A DNA stretch of 64,000 bases, from the NCBI GenBank assembly GCA_033961575.1, contig CM066740.1, forward strand, positions 61,821,213 through 61,885,212, written 5' to 3'. The notes beneath the pieces are model-generated. The model saw only the letters and a list, made by a program, of their open reading frames with translations, was not told where the DNA came from and did not search any database. Source of the DNA: Aselliscus stoliczkanus. Its lineage: Eukaryota; Chordata; Mammalia; Chiroptera; Hipposideridae. Numbering within the stretch: position 1 is the first letter of the stretch; each line of letters opens with the position of its first letter. The position numbers and the translations under genes are program-made. Shown in pieces: positions 22,172 to 33,099 of this stretch.

Positions 22172-22439
22172 AGCAAGGGGGAGTGTTTTCAGGGGGATAA
22201 ATGGCAATGAGTCTTTTACTGTAATAATTTTTTTTTTAATTTAAACACTCATTATAGTGTTTGATTATACCTCATAACCTAAATCTTTTAAATTTCCACC
22301 CTGGTCTTCCAGTCAGAAACAAAAGCTTAGTTAGTCATTAAGGGAAGAATCTTTCCATCTTAGGAAGATTATTTTACATCAACTGGGCTTTAATTACATT
22401 AGATCTGAAATATAGTGCATGTTAGAAAAGTGACTCAAT

Positions 22440-22660
22440 AATATAGCAATATGACATAATGCTTATGACCATTAAGAGGAGACAAATGTGGGATTGAATC
22501 CCACCCCAGTTACCTTCTAGCTGAACGGCCTTAAACAAGTTAATCTCTATGAGGCTCAATTTTCTCATCCATAAATAAAGGATATAAATAAAAATTACTC
22601 ATATAGAGATGCAGCACACATTCTATGTTTCCTAGAAAATTAAATCACTGTGTTGCTGGG
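22440..22660 (+). repeat. MIR element
   Basis: GGGATTGAATCCCACCCCAG, CTTCTAGCTGAACGGCCTTA, AACAAGTTAATCTCTATGAG, CTCATCCATAAATAAAGGAT in MIR plus order. Confidence 0.8.
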
Positions 22661-22687
22661 CTATTTTAATAAATTAAGGTCCATTGA

Positions 22688-22800
22688 TTTATTTTAAAAA
22701 ATATTGAACACTTACCCTGTGAGGACTACTGTTCTTGATACTGGAGATACAAAGATTAATAAACAAATACCTGCTCTTATGGCACCAAAGAGTATATGAC
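22688..22800 (-). repeat. L2 fragment (antisense)
   Basis: ATTGAACACTTACCCTGTGA, ACTGGAGATACAAAGATTAA and CTGCTCTTATGGCACCAAAG follow the antisense L2 3' order. Confidence 0.6.
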
Positions 22801-22814
22801 CAATTTTACTTCAG

Positions 22815-22866
22815 TGAGTGTGTGTGTGTGTATGTGTGTGTGTGCGCACGCTTGCATGTGTGTGTT
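22815..22866. repeat. (TG)n microsatellite
   Basis: Imperfect TG run with TA and GCGCACGC interruptions, a potential Z-DNA tract. Confidence 0.85.
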
Positions 22867-23109
22867 GGAGGTGGGGTAGTGTTAGAAAGTCTCTATGGGT
22901 GATTTATTCTTTGAGCTACGTCTTGAAAGCTTGATTACATAATTGTTGATGGGTTAGAGTTCTGGAGTCATTATCTATGTCAATTTATGGGAGAAAGGAA
23001 GAACTGAAACATAAAGCCAACTATTGAAAATATTAAAATGACCTTTCATTTGGATTGGGTTAGAAGTTTCACTATTTCAAAAGTATTTTTGGTCTATTCT
23101 GTTGTATAT

Positions 23110-23220
23110 AGAACACACTTAAAGAGTCAGATATTATTGCATTATATTGATGAAGAAGCTAAGTCTTGAAGAAGTTAAGCCTTCTTCTATGTTACTGAAA
23201 CACTTCAAGGTAAGAGTAAG
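23110..23220 (-). repeat. MIR fragment (antisense)
   Basis: TATTATTGCATTATATTGAT, GAAGAAGCTAAGTCTTGAAG and AAGTTAAGCCTTC are a diverged antisense MIR core. Confidence 0.45.
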
Positions 23221-23346
23221 GCACTGAGAGGGACGCCTGAGACACAAATGTAAAGAACACAAAATCCCTAGCCCTGTAGAGCTTTGGATATGACCATTGG
23301 ACTCCCAGGTAGGAATGTTAATTAAGCACATATCAGGTTTGTTATG

Positions 23347-25695
23347 CAGGCCTACCTCGGAGGTGTTGTTGGTTTAGTTCCAGACCATCAAAATAATATG
23401 AGTATCACAATAAAGAGAGTCACACTTTTTTTTTTGGTTTCCCCAGTGCACATAAAAGTTATGTTTACACTATACTATAGTTGATTAAGTGTGCAACAGC
23501 ACTATATCTAAAAAATGTACATGATTAAAAAATACTTTATTGCTATAAAAAATGCTAATATCATCACTTGAGCCTTCAGCAAATTGTAATCTTTTTGTTG
23601 GTGGAGGGTCTTGCCTCAAAGTTGATGGCTGCTCACTGATCAGTGTAGTGGCTCCTGAAGCTTGGGGTGGTTGTGGCAATTTCTTAAAATAACACAACAA
23701 TGAAGCTCACTGCATTAATTGACTCTTCCTTTCATGGATGATTTCTCCATGGTAATTGATGTTGTTTGATAGCATTTTACCCACAATCAAACTTCTTTCA
23801 AAATTGGAGTCAATCTTCTCAACCCTGCCACTGTTTTATCAACTAAATTTATTTCATTTTCTAAACTCTGTATTGTTGTTTCAACATTCTTCACAGCATC
23901 TTCAATAGGAATATATTCCATCTCAAGAAACTACTTTCTTTGCTCATTCATAAGAAGCAACTCCTCACCCATTCGAGTTTTGTCATGAGACAGCAGCAGT
24001 TTAGTCACATCTTCAGGCTCCACTTCTAATTCTAGTTCTTTTGCTGTTTCTGCCACATCTTCAGTTACTTCCTCCAGTGAAGCTTTGGACCTCTCAAGGG
24101 CATCCGTGTGGATTGGAATGAACTTTCAAACTCCCATTAATGTTGATATTTTTTACCTCTTCCCGTGAATCACTAATGTTGTTGATGGCGTCTAGAGTGG
24201 TGAATCCTTTCCAGAAGGTTTCCAATTGACTTTGCCCAGATCCATCAGAGGAATCACCGTCTATGACAGCTATATAGCCTTATGAAATGTATTTCTTAAA
24301 TAATAAGACATGGGCTGTAGAAGGGATGTTGTGTTAAAAGGCATGAAAACAATGTTAAATCTCCATCAAAGCTCTTGAGTGACCAGGTGCATTTGTCAAT
24401 GAGCAGTAATATTTTGAAAGGAATGGTGGTTTTGTTTTGTTTTGTTTTTCTGAGCAGTAGGTCTCAACAGTGGGCTTAAAATATTCAGTAAACAGATGTG
24501 CTATCATCCAGGCTATGTTATTCCATTTATAGAGAACAGGCAGAGTACATTTTTGCATAATTCTTAAATTCCTTAGGATTTGGGGAACGATAAACATGCA
24601 TCAACTTCAACTTAAAGTCACCAGATGCAATAGATCCCAACAAGAGAGTCAGCCTGTCCTTTGAAGCTTTGAGTCTCTCCATCTATAGAAGTCCTGGATG
24701 GCATCTTCTTCCAATACAAGGCTGTTTCATTTACATTGAAAATCTGTTGTCTAGTGCAGCCACCTTCAGGAATTATCTTAGCTAGAGCTTCTGGATAACT
24801 TGCTGCAGCTTTTCTATCAGTACTTGCGGTTTTGCTTGCACTTATATGTTATGGAGACGGCTTCTTTCCTTAAACCTCACAAACCAACCTCTGCCAGCTG
24901 CAATCTTTTCTTCTGCAGCTTCCTCACGTCTCCAGCCTTCATAGAACTGAAGAGAATTAGGGCCTTGTTCTGGATTAGGCTTTGGCTTAAGGGAATGTTG
25001 TGGCTGGTTTGATTGTCTATTCAGACCACTAAAACTTGCTCCACATCGGCAATAGGCTGTTTTGCTTTCTTATCATTCATGAGTTCACTGCAGTAACACT
25101 TTTAATTTCCTTCAAGAACTTTTCCTTTTTCATTCAAACTTGGCTGGCTGGCGCAAGAGGCCTAGATTTCAGCCTCTTGGCTTTCGACATGCCTTCCTCA
25201 CTAAACTTAATCATTTCTAGCTTTAGATTTACAGTGAGAGACGTGACTCTTCCTTTCACTTGAACACTTGAAGGTCATTGTGGGGTTATTAATTGACCTA
25301 ATTTCAATATTCTTGTTTCTCAGGGAATAGAGAGGCCCAGGGGAGGGAGAGAGATGAGGAATGGCAGTTGGGTGGAGCAGTCAGAGCACATATAACATTT
25401 ATTAAGTTCACCATATTTTATGGGTGTGGTTCATGGTGCCCCAAAACCATTACAATAGAAACATCAAAGATTACTGATCACAGATCACCATAACAAACAT
25501 AATAATAGTGGAAAAATTTGAAATATTGGGAGAATTACCAACATGTGACACAGAGAAGCAAAGTGAACAAATGCTGTTAGAAAAATGGTGCTGAAAGACT
25601 TGCTTGAGGTAGGCTTGCCACAAACCTTCAATTTGTAAAAAACACAGTATCTGCAAAGTGGAAAAAGCAAAGTGCAATAGAACAAGGTATGTCTT
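23347..25695 (-). mobile_element. Tigger1 DNA transposon, near full length
   Basis: A pogo-type element in minus orientation, about 2.35 kb and close to the full family length. The ends are CAGGCCTACCTCGGAGGTG at 23347 and, at the right, ACAAGGTATGTCTT, followed by TA. The whole internal sequence follows the Tigger1 order: GTTTCCCCAGTGCACATAAA, CAGCACTATATCTAAAAAA, GGTGGAGGGTCTTGCCTC, and the right-hand GGTGCCCCAAAACCATTACA and ACAAACCTTCAATTTG. Tigger1 is an old placental family, so this is a fossil. Confidence 0.92.
23560..25278 (-). pseudogene. Tigger1 transposase pseudogene
   Basis: The reading starts at ATG on the minus strand at 25278 (MTFKCSSERKS) and ends with a tail around FKKLPQPPQ near 23650. 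Recognisable pieces include [18 protein letters not shown] and [13 protein letters not shown] (24400-24560). It is broken by stops and frameshifts. The first catalytic Asp, in the FNVDET block near 24735, reads Asn. An extra base sits just after the LLID aspartate near 24395, so the NAPGH segment continues in another frame. In the intact family the protein has CENP-B-like DNA-binding domains and a DDE/D nuclease domain. Confidence 0.88.
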
Positions 25696-25869
25696 TAAGT
25701 TAGGGGACAGTTTAATTCATGTATATCTGATTATGTTTGTTAATGCCCACTTTTATTACTTTTTCCCCCCAATTTTAATGTCAAATACATGGAAAGAAAC
25801 AAAGTACATTTTATTTCTGATAGCTTTAAAGTACTTTCTTGAGAATAAAATTATTGGTTTGCATTTTTT

Positions 25870-26405
25870 ACCTTTTTCCTAATCGAAGTATAATTTACCT
25901 ACATAACATGCACACACCTCAAGTGTTCATTCAATGCATTTTGATAAATATGTATCCCAGGATTGAAATCACCCAAACCAAGTTATAGAACAATTTCTTC
26001 ACCCCACAAAATTTCCTCACAATCTTTTCCGATCAGTCCTCCACCCATACCCCTGTCCAGAGATGATATGATTTCTAGTTTAGCATCATAAATTAGTTTT
26101 GTACTTAAACTTCACTTAACTGGAACCATAGTGTATGAATTCTTTCACTCAACATAGTATCTGTGAGATTCAACCATGCTATTGCTTATACCAGTAATTC
26201 CTATTTTTAATGCTGAGTCATGTTTTATTATATGAATATGTTCTTTGTATCCACTCTCCTGTAGGTGGACAATAAATAGAGTTGTTTCCAGTTTGGGGCT
26301 ATTATGAATAAGACCACCATGAACATTCTCATACAAGGCTTTCTGTAGAAATATGTATCCATTTTCTATGGGTAGGTACCCTAGGAATAGAATTGCTGCG
26401 TCTAC
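25870..26405 (-). mobile_element. Old L1 3' end (antisense)
   Basis: Antisense of an old L1 3' region: AAGTATAATTTACCTACATA, CAATGCATTTTGATAAATAT, then GTAGGTGGACAATAAATAGA, GTTGTTTCCAGTTTGGGGCT, ATTATGAATAAGACCACCAT and GAATAGAATTGCTGCGTC. Heavily diverged. Confidence 0.7.
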
Positions 26406-26998
26406 TATGGTTTAAGTAAAAGAAGTATTGCTAATAATACTGAAATACAGCTGACTCAATTAGCTGCTCTAAAACACTTATAGATAACAAAGAGTGGTAT
26501 AGATAGTCCAAAGTAGCCAAAACAATAATTCTAGATTTGGATTTGGGATTTTCTCATTGTGTTTGTGTTCTCTAACCACACCCGAACCTGGAATTAATCA
26601 GTTGAATATCATTTTGCATTTTATTTAATATGAACAAAAGTTGGTCCAAGTTCAACATTTGTTAAGGATGATATGTATGGACACATGAGAGCTGAGCACC
26701 ATTTTCCTTATCCCAATAGCAAATAACTGTCCACTATTTTACCTAAATTTTATAATGTTTGTATGCTAAAAAAAGAGAAGTTATCAGATTTGAGTTTAGC
26801 TAACATGGAAATTTTTATCTTCATCAGACTTTTTAACGAGAGTACCCATCCTCACTGCCCCCCCCCGCCTCCAAGGAGAGAGATACAGTGTTTTTAGCTT
26901 GAAATACTTATCTGCTTGTTTATATCTTTTCCTATATTTTGTCTGTAGACACCCTATGTTTTCTAATCAATACTGGTTCTTTTACCCTTCAATCAACA
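26406..26998. other. Unique or unrecognised sequence
   Basis: AT-rich. Contains a C-run and a CCCCGCCTCC stretch at about 26858-26872. No gene or named repeat. Confidence 0.4.
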
Positions 26999-27200
26999 AA
27001 TAATTTTTGAATGTCTACTATGAGCAAGGCTCTGTAGAACACCCTGAAAATAAAGCACTAAGGCAAGATCAAATCTCTTCCATCATGGAGCTTGCAATTT
27101 AATGGAAATAGACATGAAGCAACTAATTACACAATCACTTATCAAAATAAAATTGTAATGGCCTCTATAAAATATAAGGTGTTACAAGAGCATGTAACAA
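26998..27200 (-). repeat. L2 fragment (antisense)
   Basis: TTTTTGAATGTCTACTATGA, GCAAGGCTCTGTAGAACACC, CATGGAGCTTGCAATTTAAT and AATGGCCTCTATAAAATATA follow antisense L2. Confidence 0.65.
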
Positions 27201-29384
27201 GGCTATGAAATATGGACAGGGGTCAGCTTGAGTCTGCCTGTCTTCGTCCTCATGCAGTGAGAACACTGGAGCAATCAGAGCAATACATGGTTGGAGTTGG
27301 ACTATTAAGAGTATATTCTGACTGTGGAACAAAAAACTAGAAAATAGATGGTGACTTTTCCTTCCCTTTTTGGATATCACATTTTCACTGCCACATTCCA
27401 TCACACCCAAACCAGATACCCATTATTTTTATGCTGCCCAAGCCTACCTACCAGGCTTGTGCTTCCATACACACCCTGATTCTTGGGCATCAGAGCCTGT
27501 CCAGGTGAAGTGACCTAAAGTAATAAGCAACTTTAAGCAAAGCCTTGAATGGCAGAGAGTAAACGAAGGTGTTACCATTACCCCTTCCCCATTTCCTCTA
27601 CCTTAAATATAATAGGAACTTTCTTGTCTCCAAATGCAGGAATGAAGAAATGAGAATCTTTAGTCATACAGGTCAGCTCAAGTGGAAAGATATTCTGAAT
27701 ATGGTGGTCAGGATGTTCATCATGCCATATATTCTACCAAAATAAGCAGATAACTTATTTAATCTGCATACTATGCCCCTGTAATGTGCCCCTTTGTTTA
27801 ACATTCCAGGAAGGTTCTAGTAGCAGGATCCATCTCCAGGGTGGATTCTCACCAGTGCAGCTGGCTACCCACTCTTTTCTCCACCTCCAAGGCATGTGGT
27901 ACATTTCAGAGCATGTACAATTTCCATTTGTCATACAGCATGAGGGCATCTGTTTTTCCTGCTTCCTGGAACAGGGAGAGCAGAGCCCATGATTTTATCT
28001 GCAGTCTTATTTTCTGAGTCTTTTTTTTTTCTTCAAGATTTTTGCAATGATTTATCTATGTTCATCTAATCCTTTCCAATCCTTGGAAAAATGAAAACTG
28101 AGGAAGCAGAGAAGGGGATGGTCAGGAAGAAATCTACACAAACAGTACCACACTCTTGCCTTTTAAAGGAATAGCAAACGCTGAGAATTTCAGCCACCAA
28201 GGACCCGGAGGGAGAAGGGAGGGCATTTTGTTGAGCAAGTCCTTGCAGTACCCTCCGAAGCTGCTGCTGCTGCCTCTACAGGAAATCCATTGAAATGTGC
28301 ACCAATTTGGCCCCTGAAATCCTGGAAGAAAGCTCTCCAGGGCCCCCGGGAGGGGAGGAGACTGCAGGCTCAGCCCTTTCAGCCCACGCAGAGCTGTAGC
28401 ATCATTTCTCTGGGGTTTGAGAGATGGATGCATTATAGAGAAGAATGCCAGAAATTAGCCTGAGCTGCAGAATTACCATCCACCTTTGGTCGCAGCTTTG
28501 GGTTTGTTAGAAACGCTGTCCAAGGGGAGGCATAAGTCAGTTCTGAGCAGCTTGAACTAATCTTTCTCTCTAGCTTATATGTCAACTTTGCACTAGAATT
28601 AGAGTAGGTAATCATTTCTTTTTTTCCCTAGCAAGCTGATCATGGCAGTCCTCCCAGTGCCTGCACATTCTCAGCATGATGAAAGGCCTAAGCAGGGAGA
28701 GGATGCACCTTGCATTCTGAGAGTGGTGAGGTTTCCAGATGGTGCTGGGGAGGAGGTGCAGATAATAGCAACCCCTGGATTCTGACAGAAGACTTTTCGT
28801 ATGCCATACATGGAAGTTCATCCAGGAAGAGGCAGGCATCCTTAATTATGGTTGGACAGGCCATTAGTGACCCACTCATTGGGGAATTAAAGGAAAATAA
28901 TCTAATTGGCTAATCTGTTGCCAATGAGATCTAATAAATAGCCTGTCCACTTTACCACCTTTGAATTAGAGGTGCAAGTCAGAGAAGTGAAAATAGCACA
29001 CTTGTCAAAACACCCAGTGCATAGTGTTTGGAGCAACAGAAATGAGGCTGAAAAAGGGAATTGCTGGGGCAGCAGTTCAGAAAAATCACACTATTTGCAG
29101 CTCTTCTATCTGATATAACATATTTTCTTAGTAAGGGCTAGTGGAATAAATTTAACCTTAGGTCTCAGTGGAGAGAAATGTGGTCTTCCATCACCTGCAT
29201 TTAATTCTGCGGGAAGAAACCATTCACAGGAAATATCATTTATTTTGTGACTTATTCATTTATTGATTGTGATTATTGTTGATTATTCATTTTTTGATTC
29301 AAATATATAGTGTGCTTACCAGGCCAAAGACACTACACACTATTTGGATACAAGGAATAACCTTATGGAATTTATTTTAGAGTA
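27201..29384. other. Unique or unrecognised sequence
   Basis: Mixed DNA with a GC-moderate part at 28140-28520, where frames are open on both strands (up to 99 codons) without recognisable domains. No named repeat is found. Confidence 0.4.
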
Positions 29385-29520
29385 GCAGCTCTTAAACTTC
29401 AGCATGCATTAGAATCACCTGGAGAGATTCTAGTTCAGCAGGCCTGTGCTGGGCCTGAGAGTGTGCATTTCTATCAAGTTTGCAGATGATGCTGATGCTG
29501 TTCATTGGAGATTACATTGG
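29385..29520 (-). repeat. MER5A-class hAT MITE
   Basis: GCAGCTCTTAAACTTCAGCA, GAATCACCTGGAGAGATTCT, TTTCTATCAAGTTTGCAGAT and GATGCTGATGCTGTT are the MER5A order, read antisense. A Charlie-derived non-autonomous element. Confidence 0.8.
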
Positions 29521-29524
29521 TCCA

Positions 29525-29690
29525 GAGCAGTGGGTCTCAAGCTTGGCTGCCCATTAAAATCAGCCAGGGGCCTATTAAAAATCTTGATACCCAGTCTTTA
29601 CCCCAGACTCCACAAATCAGAATATCTTAAGTGAGACCTGGGCATCCAATTTTGAATGCTCTACAGATCAATACTCTCATGGGAAAGACA
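29525..29690 (+). repeat. MER5B-like hAT MITE
   Basis: CAGTGGGTCTCAAGCTTGGC, GGGGCCTATTAAAAATCTTG, CCCAGACTCCACAAATCAGA and GTGAGACCTGGGCATCCAAT follow a MER5-class element starting immediately after the MER5A piece. Strand is arbitrary for a near-palindromic MITE. Confidence 0.65.
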
Positions 29691-30729
29691 AACACACCGG
29701 GAAACCAACTAGAAGTTATAGAGGAATCAAAAAGAAGGTTGGTAGAGAATGAGAATGGAAACCTAAGATGGCTAAGAAAGACCATTCTGATCCCGAAGGA
29801 AAAGAAAGCAAAAACCCAATGAACCATGGAATGACTATTTCAGGTGGAAGAACCAGCATGTGCAAAGGCCCTGAGACAGGAGAAAATTTGGATTTACATG
29901 CTTTCAATCTTCTTTCCTACTTCTGAGCCCTGAAATTCCCCATGGAGTGCTTCTTCTACCTTCACCTTTAATGTCAGTCAGATTCCTGCCAAGTTCTGAA
30001 GGAAGCATTATTTCCCAAAAACCTGCATTTTGTTTTGTGGTATTCTGAACCTCTCGTGTTAGATTTATTGGAGAAGTCTCAGAGAATAGAAATGTTAGTC
30101 ATTAGGATGGAAGACTTACAATGAGGAAAACAAAGGAGTTCAAATTGTCAACCACCAAAGTCACACCCAAATCAATGGTGTGAATGGGTCTAACCCACAT
30201 TCCCTCTGGGATATCCATGCAAAACCAATGTATAAATATCTGAGTACTTGCCTGTTCAGCTTCTTCAAGCAACAGATCATTTTAGGGATACAACGAGTAG
30301 TGAAGAGAAAAGGGATACTTTCAAGAATTGCTGGCCTTTTGCTGGCAACACAGTATCTAGAATTTTCTACTACAGTAAAATGTCCAATTTTTTTCCTATC
30401 TGAACTTTGTGCTACTCTACGGTATGATAAATATCCCTTTCAGATTTGGACTCAAGACCTAAATTTGATTCCAGCTGTTAATTGTATTCATTTGCTTGCC
30501 CTCCGATGAAGAAAGCTCCACAAATGACTCCAGTACTCACATAGCTTTATCCACATTTCCACACAAACCCCGTTTTCCAGCCATACTGAAACACTGGCTA
30601 CTTTCTAAATGTGAAAGTGAAAGAGACATGCAAGGGAGTCCTCCCCATCTCCCCATCCTGCCTCTGCCACCACCCTCCTTGACATGGCTCATGGCTCAGA
30701 TTCTTCTAGAAGCCTCCACTTGTCCTCTT
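29691..30729. other. Unique or unrecognised sequence
   Basis: GTGCAAAGGCCCTGAGACAG at 29859-29878 resembles a short L2-class scrap. No gene; a 109-codon plus frame at 30180-30509 has no recognisable domain. Confidence 0.4.
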
Positions 30730-31203
30730 TTTTTTTTTTTTTAAGATTTTATTGGGGAATTGTGGGAAGGGAACAGCATTGGGGAATCGGGGAAGGGGAA
30801 CAAACAAATCGCTGTCATTTTTGTTCTTCAGTTGTGGAGGACGACACTTCACTGGCCCATGTTGGTACCATCATTGCGTTCTTCCCAGCTGAGGCAGTCG
30901 GTCGCCGGTCATCACACAGCCCCTCACAGTGTCTCTTGGCAGCTCACACCGGCTGCCAACCATTCACGCTGGCTGCCAGCCACTCTCGGTAGCTCATGAC
31001 AACCCACTGCAGCAAGGGCTGCAGCCTACGCAAACGCCAGTGACCCACAGAACCCCAGTTCCAGGTTGAGCTGCCATTCACCATCTTAGCTATAGAAGGC
31101 ACAGCGTCACTGGCCCTCATGTGGGATCCGAACTGGGGCCCTGCTGCTCAGAGTTGGCGTCCCAAGCCAACTCTTAACCATCGTGCCACTCGGCTGGCCC
31201 ATG
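30730..31203 (-). mobile_element. Long SINE (copy L1), about 474 bp
   Basis: Minus-strand long SINE, 5' end at 31203. It has the tRNA-like head shared with the short family (AGTGGCACGATGGTTAAGAG on its own strand), a GGGCCAGTGACG core and an internal region with GGCAGC and GGCTGGCAGCC repeats. The 3' end TTCCCCAATAAAATCTT carries AATAAA before the poly-A. The target duplication CACTTGTCCTCTT is perfect (30717-30729 and 31204-31216). Open frames inside it are incidental. Confidence 0.9.
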
Positions 31204-31224
31204 CACTTGTCCTCTTATACCCCT

Positions 31225-31445
31225 TCCAGACAGATGGTTTATTTCTCAGATTCTTCCTTGTATTTCCATAATATTTTATACCAATGTCTATGATGGCATT
31301 TCTTTCTCTGCAATGATATTATTTTGCATATCTGCTACTAGATTGTATACTGTTTGAAGGCAGGTACTATGGATTGTTCACTTTTATATATCTCCTCCCT
31401 GAGATATACTATGTATGCAAATTATCACAATAAATAAATAGGTAG
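31225..31445 (+). repeat. L2 fragment
   Basis: CTACTAGATTGTATACTGTT, TGAAGGCAGGTACTATGGAT and TCTCCTCCCTGAGATATACT, ending in AATAAATAAATAGG, match the L2 3' part in plus orientation. Confidence 0.65.
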
Positions 31446-31639
31446 ATAGATAAATAAGGAGAACCATAAATTAGCTAATATAGTGAATAATGAAAGTTAA
31501 TTTGTATATTGCTACAATATCTTACATAAACTTTTACAGTAGGTTTATTATTGGTGGAAAACTTTTTCAATATGTTCTTAGTAGAGAATTAAATGCTCAG
31601 ATGCTCATTTTTGGTATGGTTCTCCAAAGAAAATTCGAG

Positions 31640-31985
31640 GTGCAGTCACTTTCATAGATGCCAGATGCCTGGCATGTAAAGGTTAACATGTCCTCTACAA
31701 ACCCTCACTGTCTTCCAAGTAAAGATTCTCTGCGGGGTAATAGTGACACCTAACATCTGATTCTCTCTTCTTTCTCTATTTTCTTAAGCAATTCGTCTTT
31801 GGTTTCCTCTGCCTGGACAGGCCTTCCTTTATTCTCCCATTAACTCCTACTAGCCCTCAAGACAGCTCAGACTCACCTGTCGCGGGGAGCCTTCCTGGGG
31901 AGCCTGAGCTAGGGGATCCTCCTCGGGGCTCTCTGTGCACTGCGAGCACACTTCTCGACCACAGTACTTACCGTACTTGCTTAGG
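31640..31985 (+). repeat. L2 fragment
   Basis: The stretch with TGCCTGGACAGGCCTTCCTT, ACTCCTACTAGCCCTCAAGA and CAGCTCAGACTCACCTG matches LINE-2 upstream 3' sequence. The part before 31780 is less certain. Confidence 0.5.
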
Positions 31986-31989
31986 AGGA

Positions 31990-33080
31990 ATATTAAATCT
32001 AGTGATACGTGTCATAGCCAACTATAGTAAGCATACTGGAGGAAACACGTATACTTGATTTTCTAAGCAAAACATATTTCTAGAAAAATATTAGCTATTT
32101 TTGTAAACCTTGTTACCATGGAAACAGCCATCAACATGGCAGGAGGGATTCATTGTGACTGTATTTGATATAGTTCAGGAAGCTGGTATTCCTTTCTGAT
32201 TTCTTTCTCTAAAAAGATGTAGGATCACTTAGAAATCTACTTTTTGCATAATAATTGATAGACTTGTTCCTTGAGCTTGATGGAGTGTGAAACTATTGCT
32301 GTCAGTGAATACAACTGCTTCCACTTTCTGACATTATTCCTTGACACAACTGCTATTTACTTTAGAATGTCATTTAAGAAAAATATAATTCTAATATTAG
32401 TACTGAGCGTGCTAATTAGATAGATATTATTTCAATTTCCTCTGCTTACAATAGGAGAATATTGAGATCAGAAAAGGGATGTTTTAGTTTTTGTTCCTAT
32501 TTTCTCATGTGAATTGATCTACTTCATGTCAATAAATCCTTCTGACATTTTACAGTCATGGCACTAAATCACTAAAGCATCCCCATCAAATGAAAAAGCT
32601 GCCGCAAGTAATGGTATTAAATGATGATTTTCAGGTCCTGTCACCAACTTCAAAATGCATTTTTGGTAAGACATCAGATTGATATGTTAATGGTTATATT
32701 TCACCAATCCTGCTACAGTCTATAGCAAAAGTTATTAAACCTCCAAGGACCCTTTGACTGAGAGAAGTTTTGAAATAAATCAATGAAAATGAGTGCAGCC
32801 CATTTTCTGAGCATGGCACATCATGGATGTTTGACAGAATGAGCACAGTGTTTGCTTGTTTTTAATCTGATAATATCCTTTTTTTTTTTTGAAAGCTGTG
32901 GAAAGCAGTTAGATAGACCATAGGAAATATATTCAGCTATTTCATGCACAGAATGAGGCATAAGGTGATAAAAGGGACCGAGGAGAATTTTCTAGAGTCA
33001 GTTGTCCTCCTTTTTCAAAAATGAGGCTTTCCTTTTTTCCTTTTATTTTAATATCAAATCTAGATTGCTTTAAGGAGTTT
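31990..33080. other. Unique sequence, possible conserved non-coding DNA
   Basis: AT-rich and free of recognisable repeats. It contains a strong RFX-type X-box at 32112-32125 (listed separately). No open frame of note. Confidence 0.4.
32112..32125. promoter_or_regulatory. Candidate RFX X-box
   Basis: GTTACCATGGAAAC fits the imperfect inverted repeat bound by RFX factors (GTNRCC, short spacer, RGYAAC), with one mismatch in the right half. It lies in repeat-free AT-rich DNA. A single motif match; function is inferred. Confidence 0.35.
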
Positions 33081-33082
33081 TA

Positions 33083-33099
33083 CTCAGCACCACGGCCAA
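33083..33099 (+). promoter_or_regulatory. Candidate RE1 (REST) left half-site with CCAAT
   Basis: CTCAGCACCACGG matches the left half and centre of the RE1 element (TTCAGCACCxxGG). The right half then departs to CCAATTAG, which creates a CCAAT box. It may be only a half-site or chance. Confidence 0.2.

Larger units (their letters stand above)
21381..22276. mobile_element. Palindromic mariner element (copy A)
   Basis: Two inverted arms each carry the 3' half of a mariner transposase and its terminal repeat. The left arm (about 21381-21705) is coding on the minus strand and the right arm (about 21945-22276) on the plus. The outer ends are TACGAAGTGTGAAAAAGAAA and, on the other strand, TATGAGGTATAATCAAACAC. 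A hand count over about 220 bp of arms gives roughly 91% identity. The central 230-240 bp is not palindromic. Both arms lack the same 27 bp (junctions near 21591 and 22063) that both arms of the copy at 46857-47894 retain. No 5' terminal repeat is present. Confidence 0.9.

Noticed and set aside
30684..30999. Frames of 79-102 codons; also 36321-36780 and 56348-56752
   Set aside because: They lie inside long SINE copies and reflect the GC-rich SINE body.
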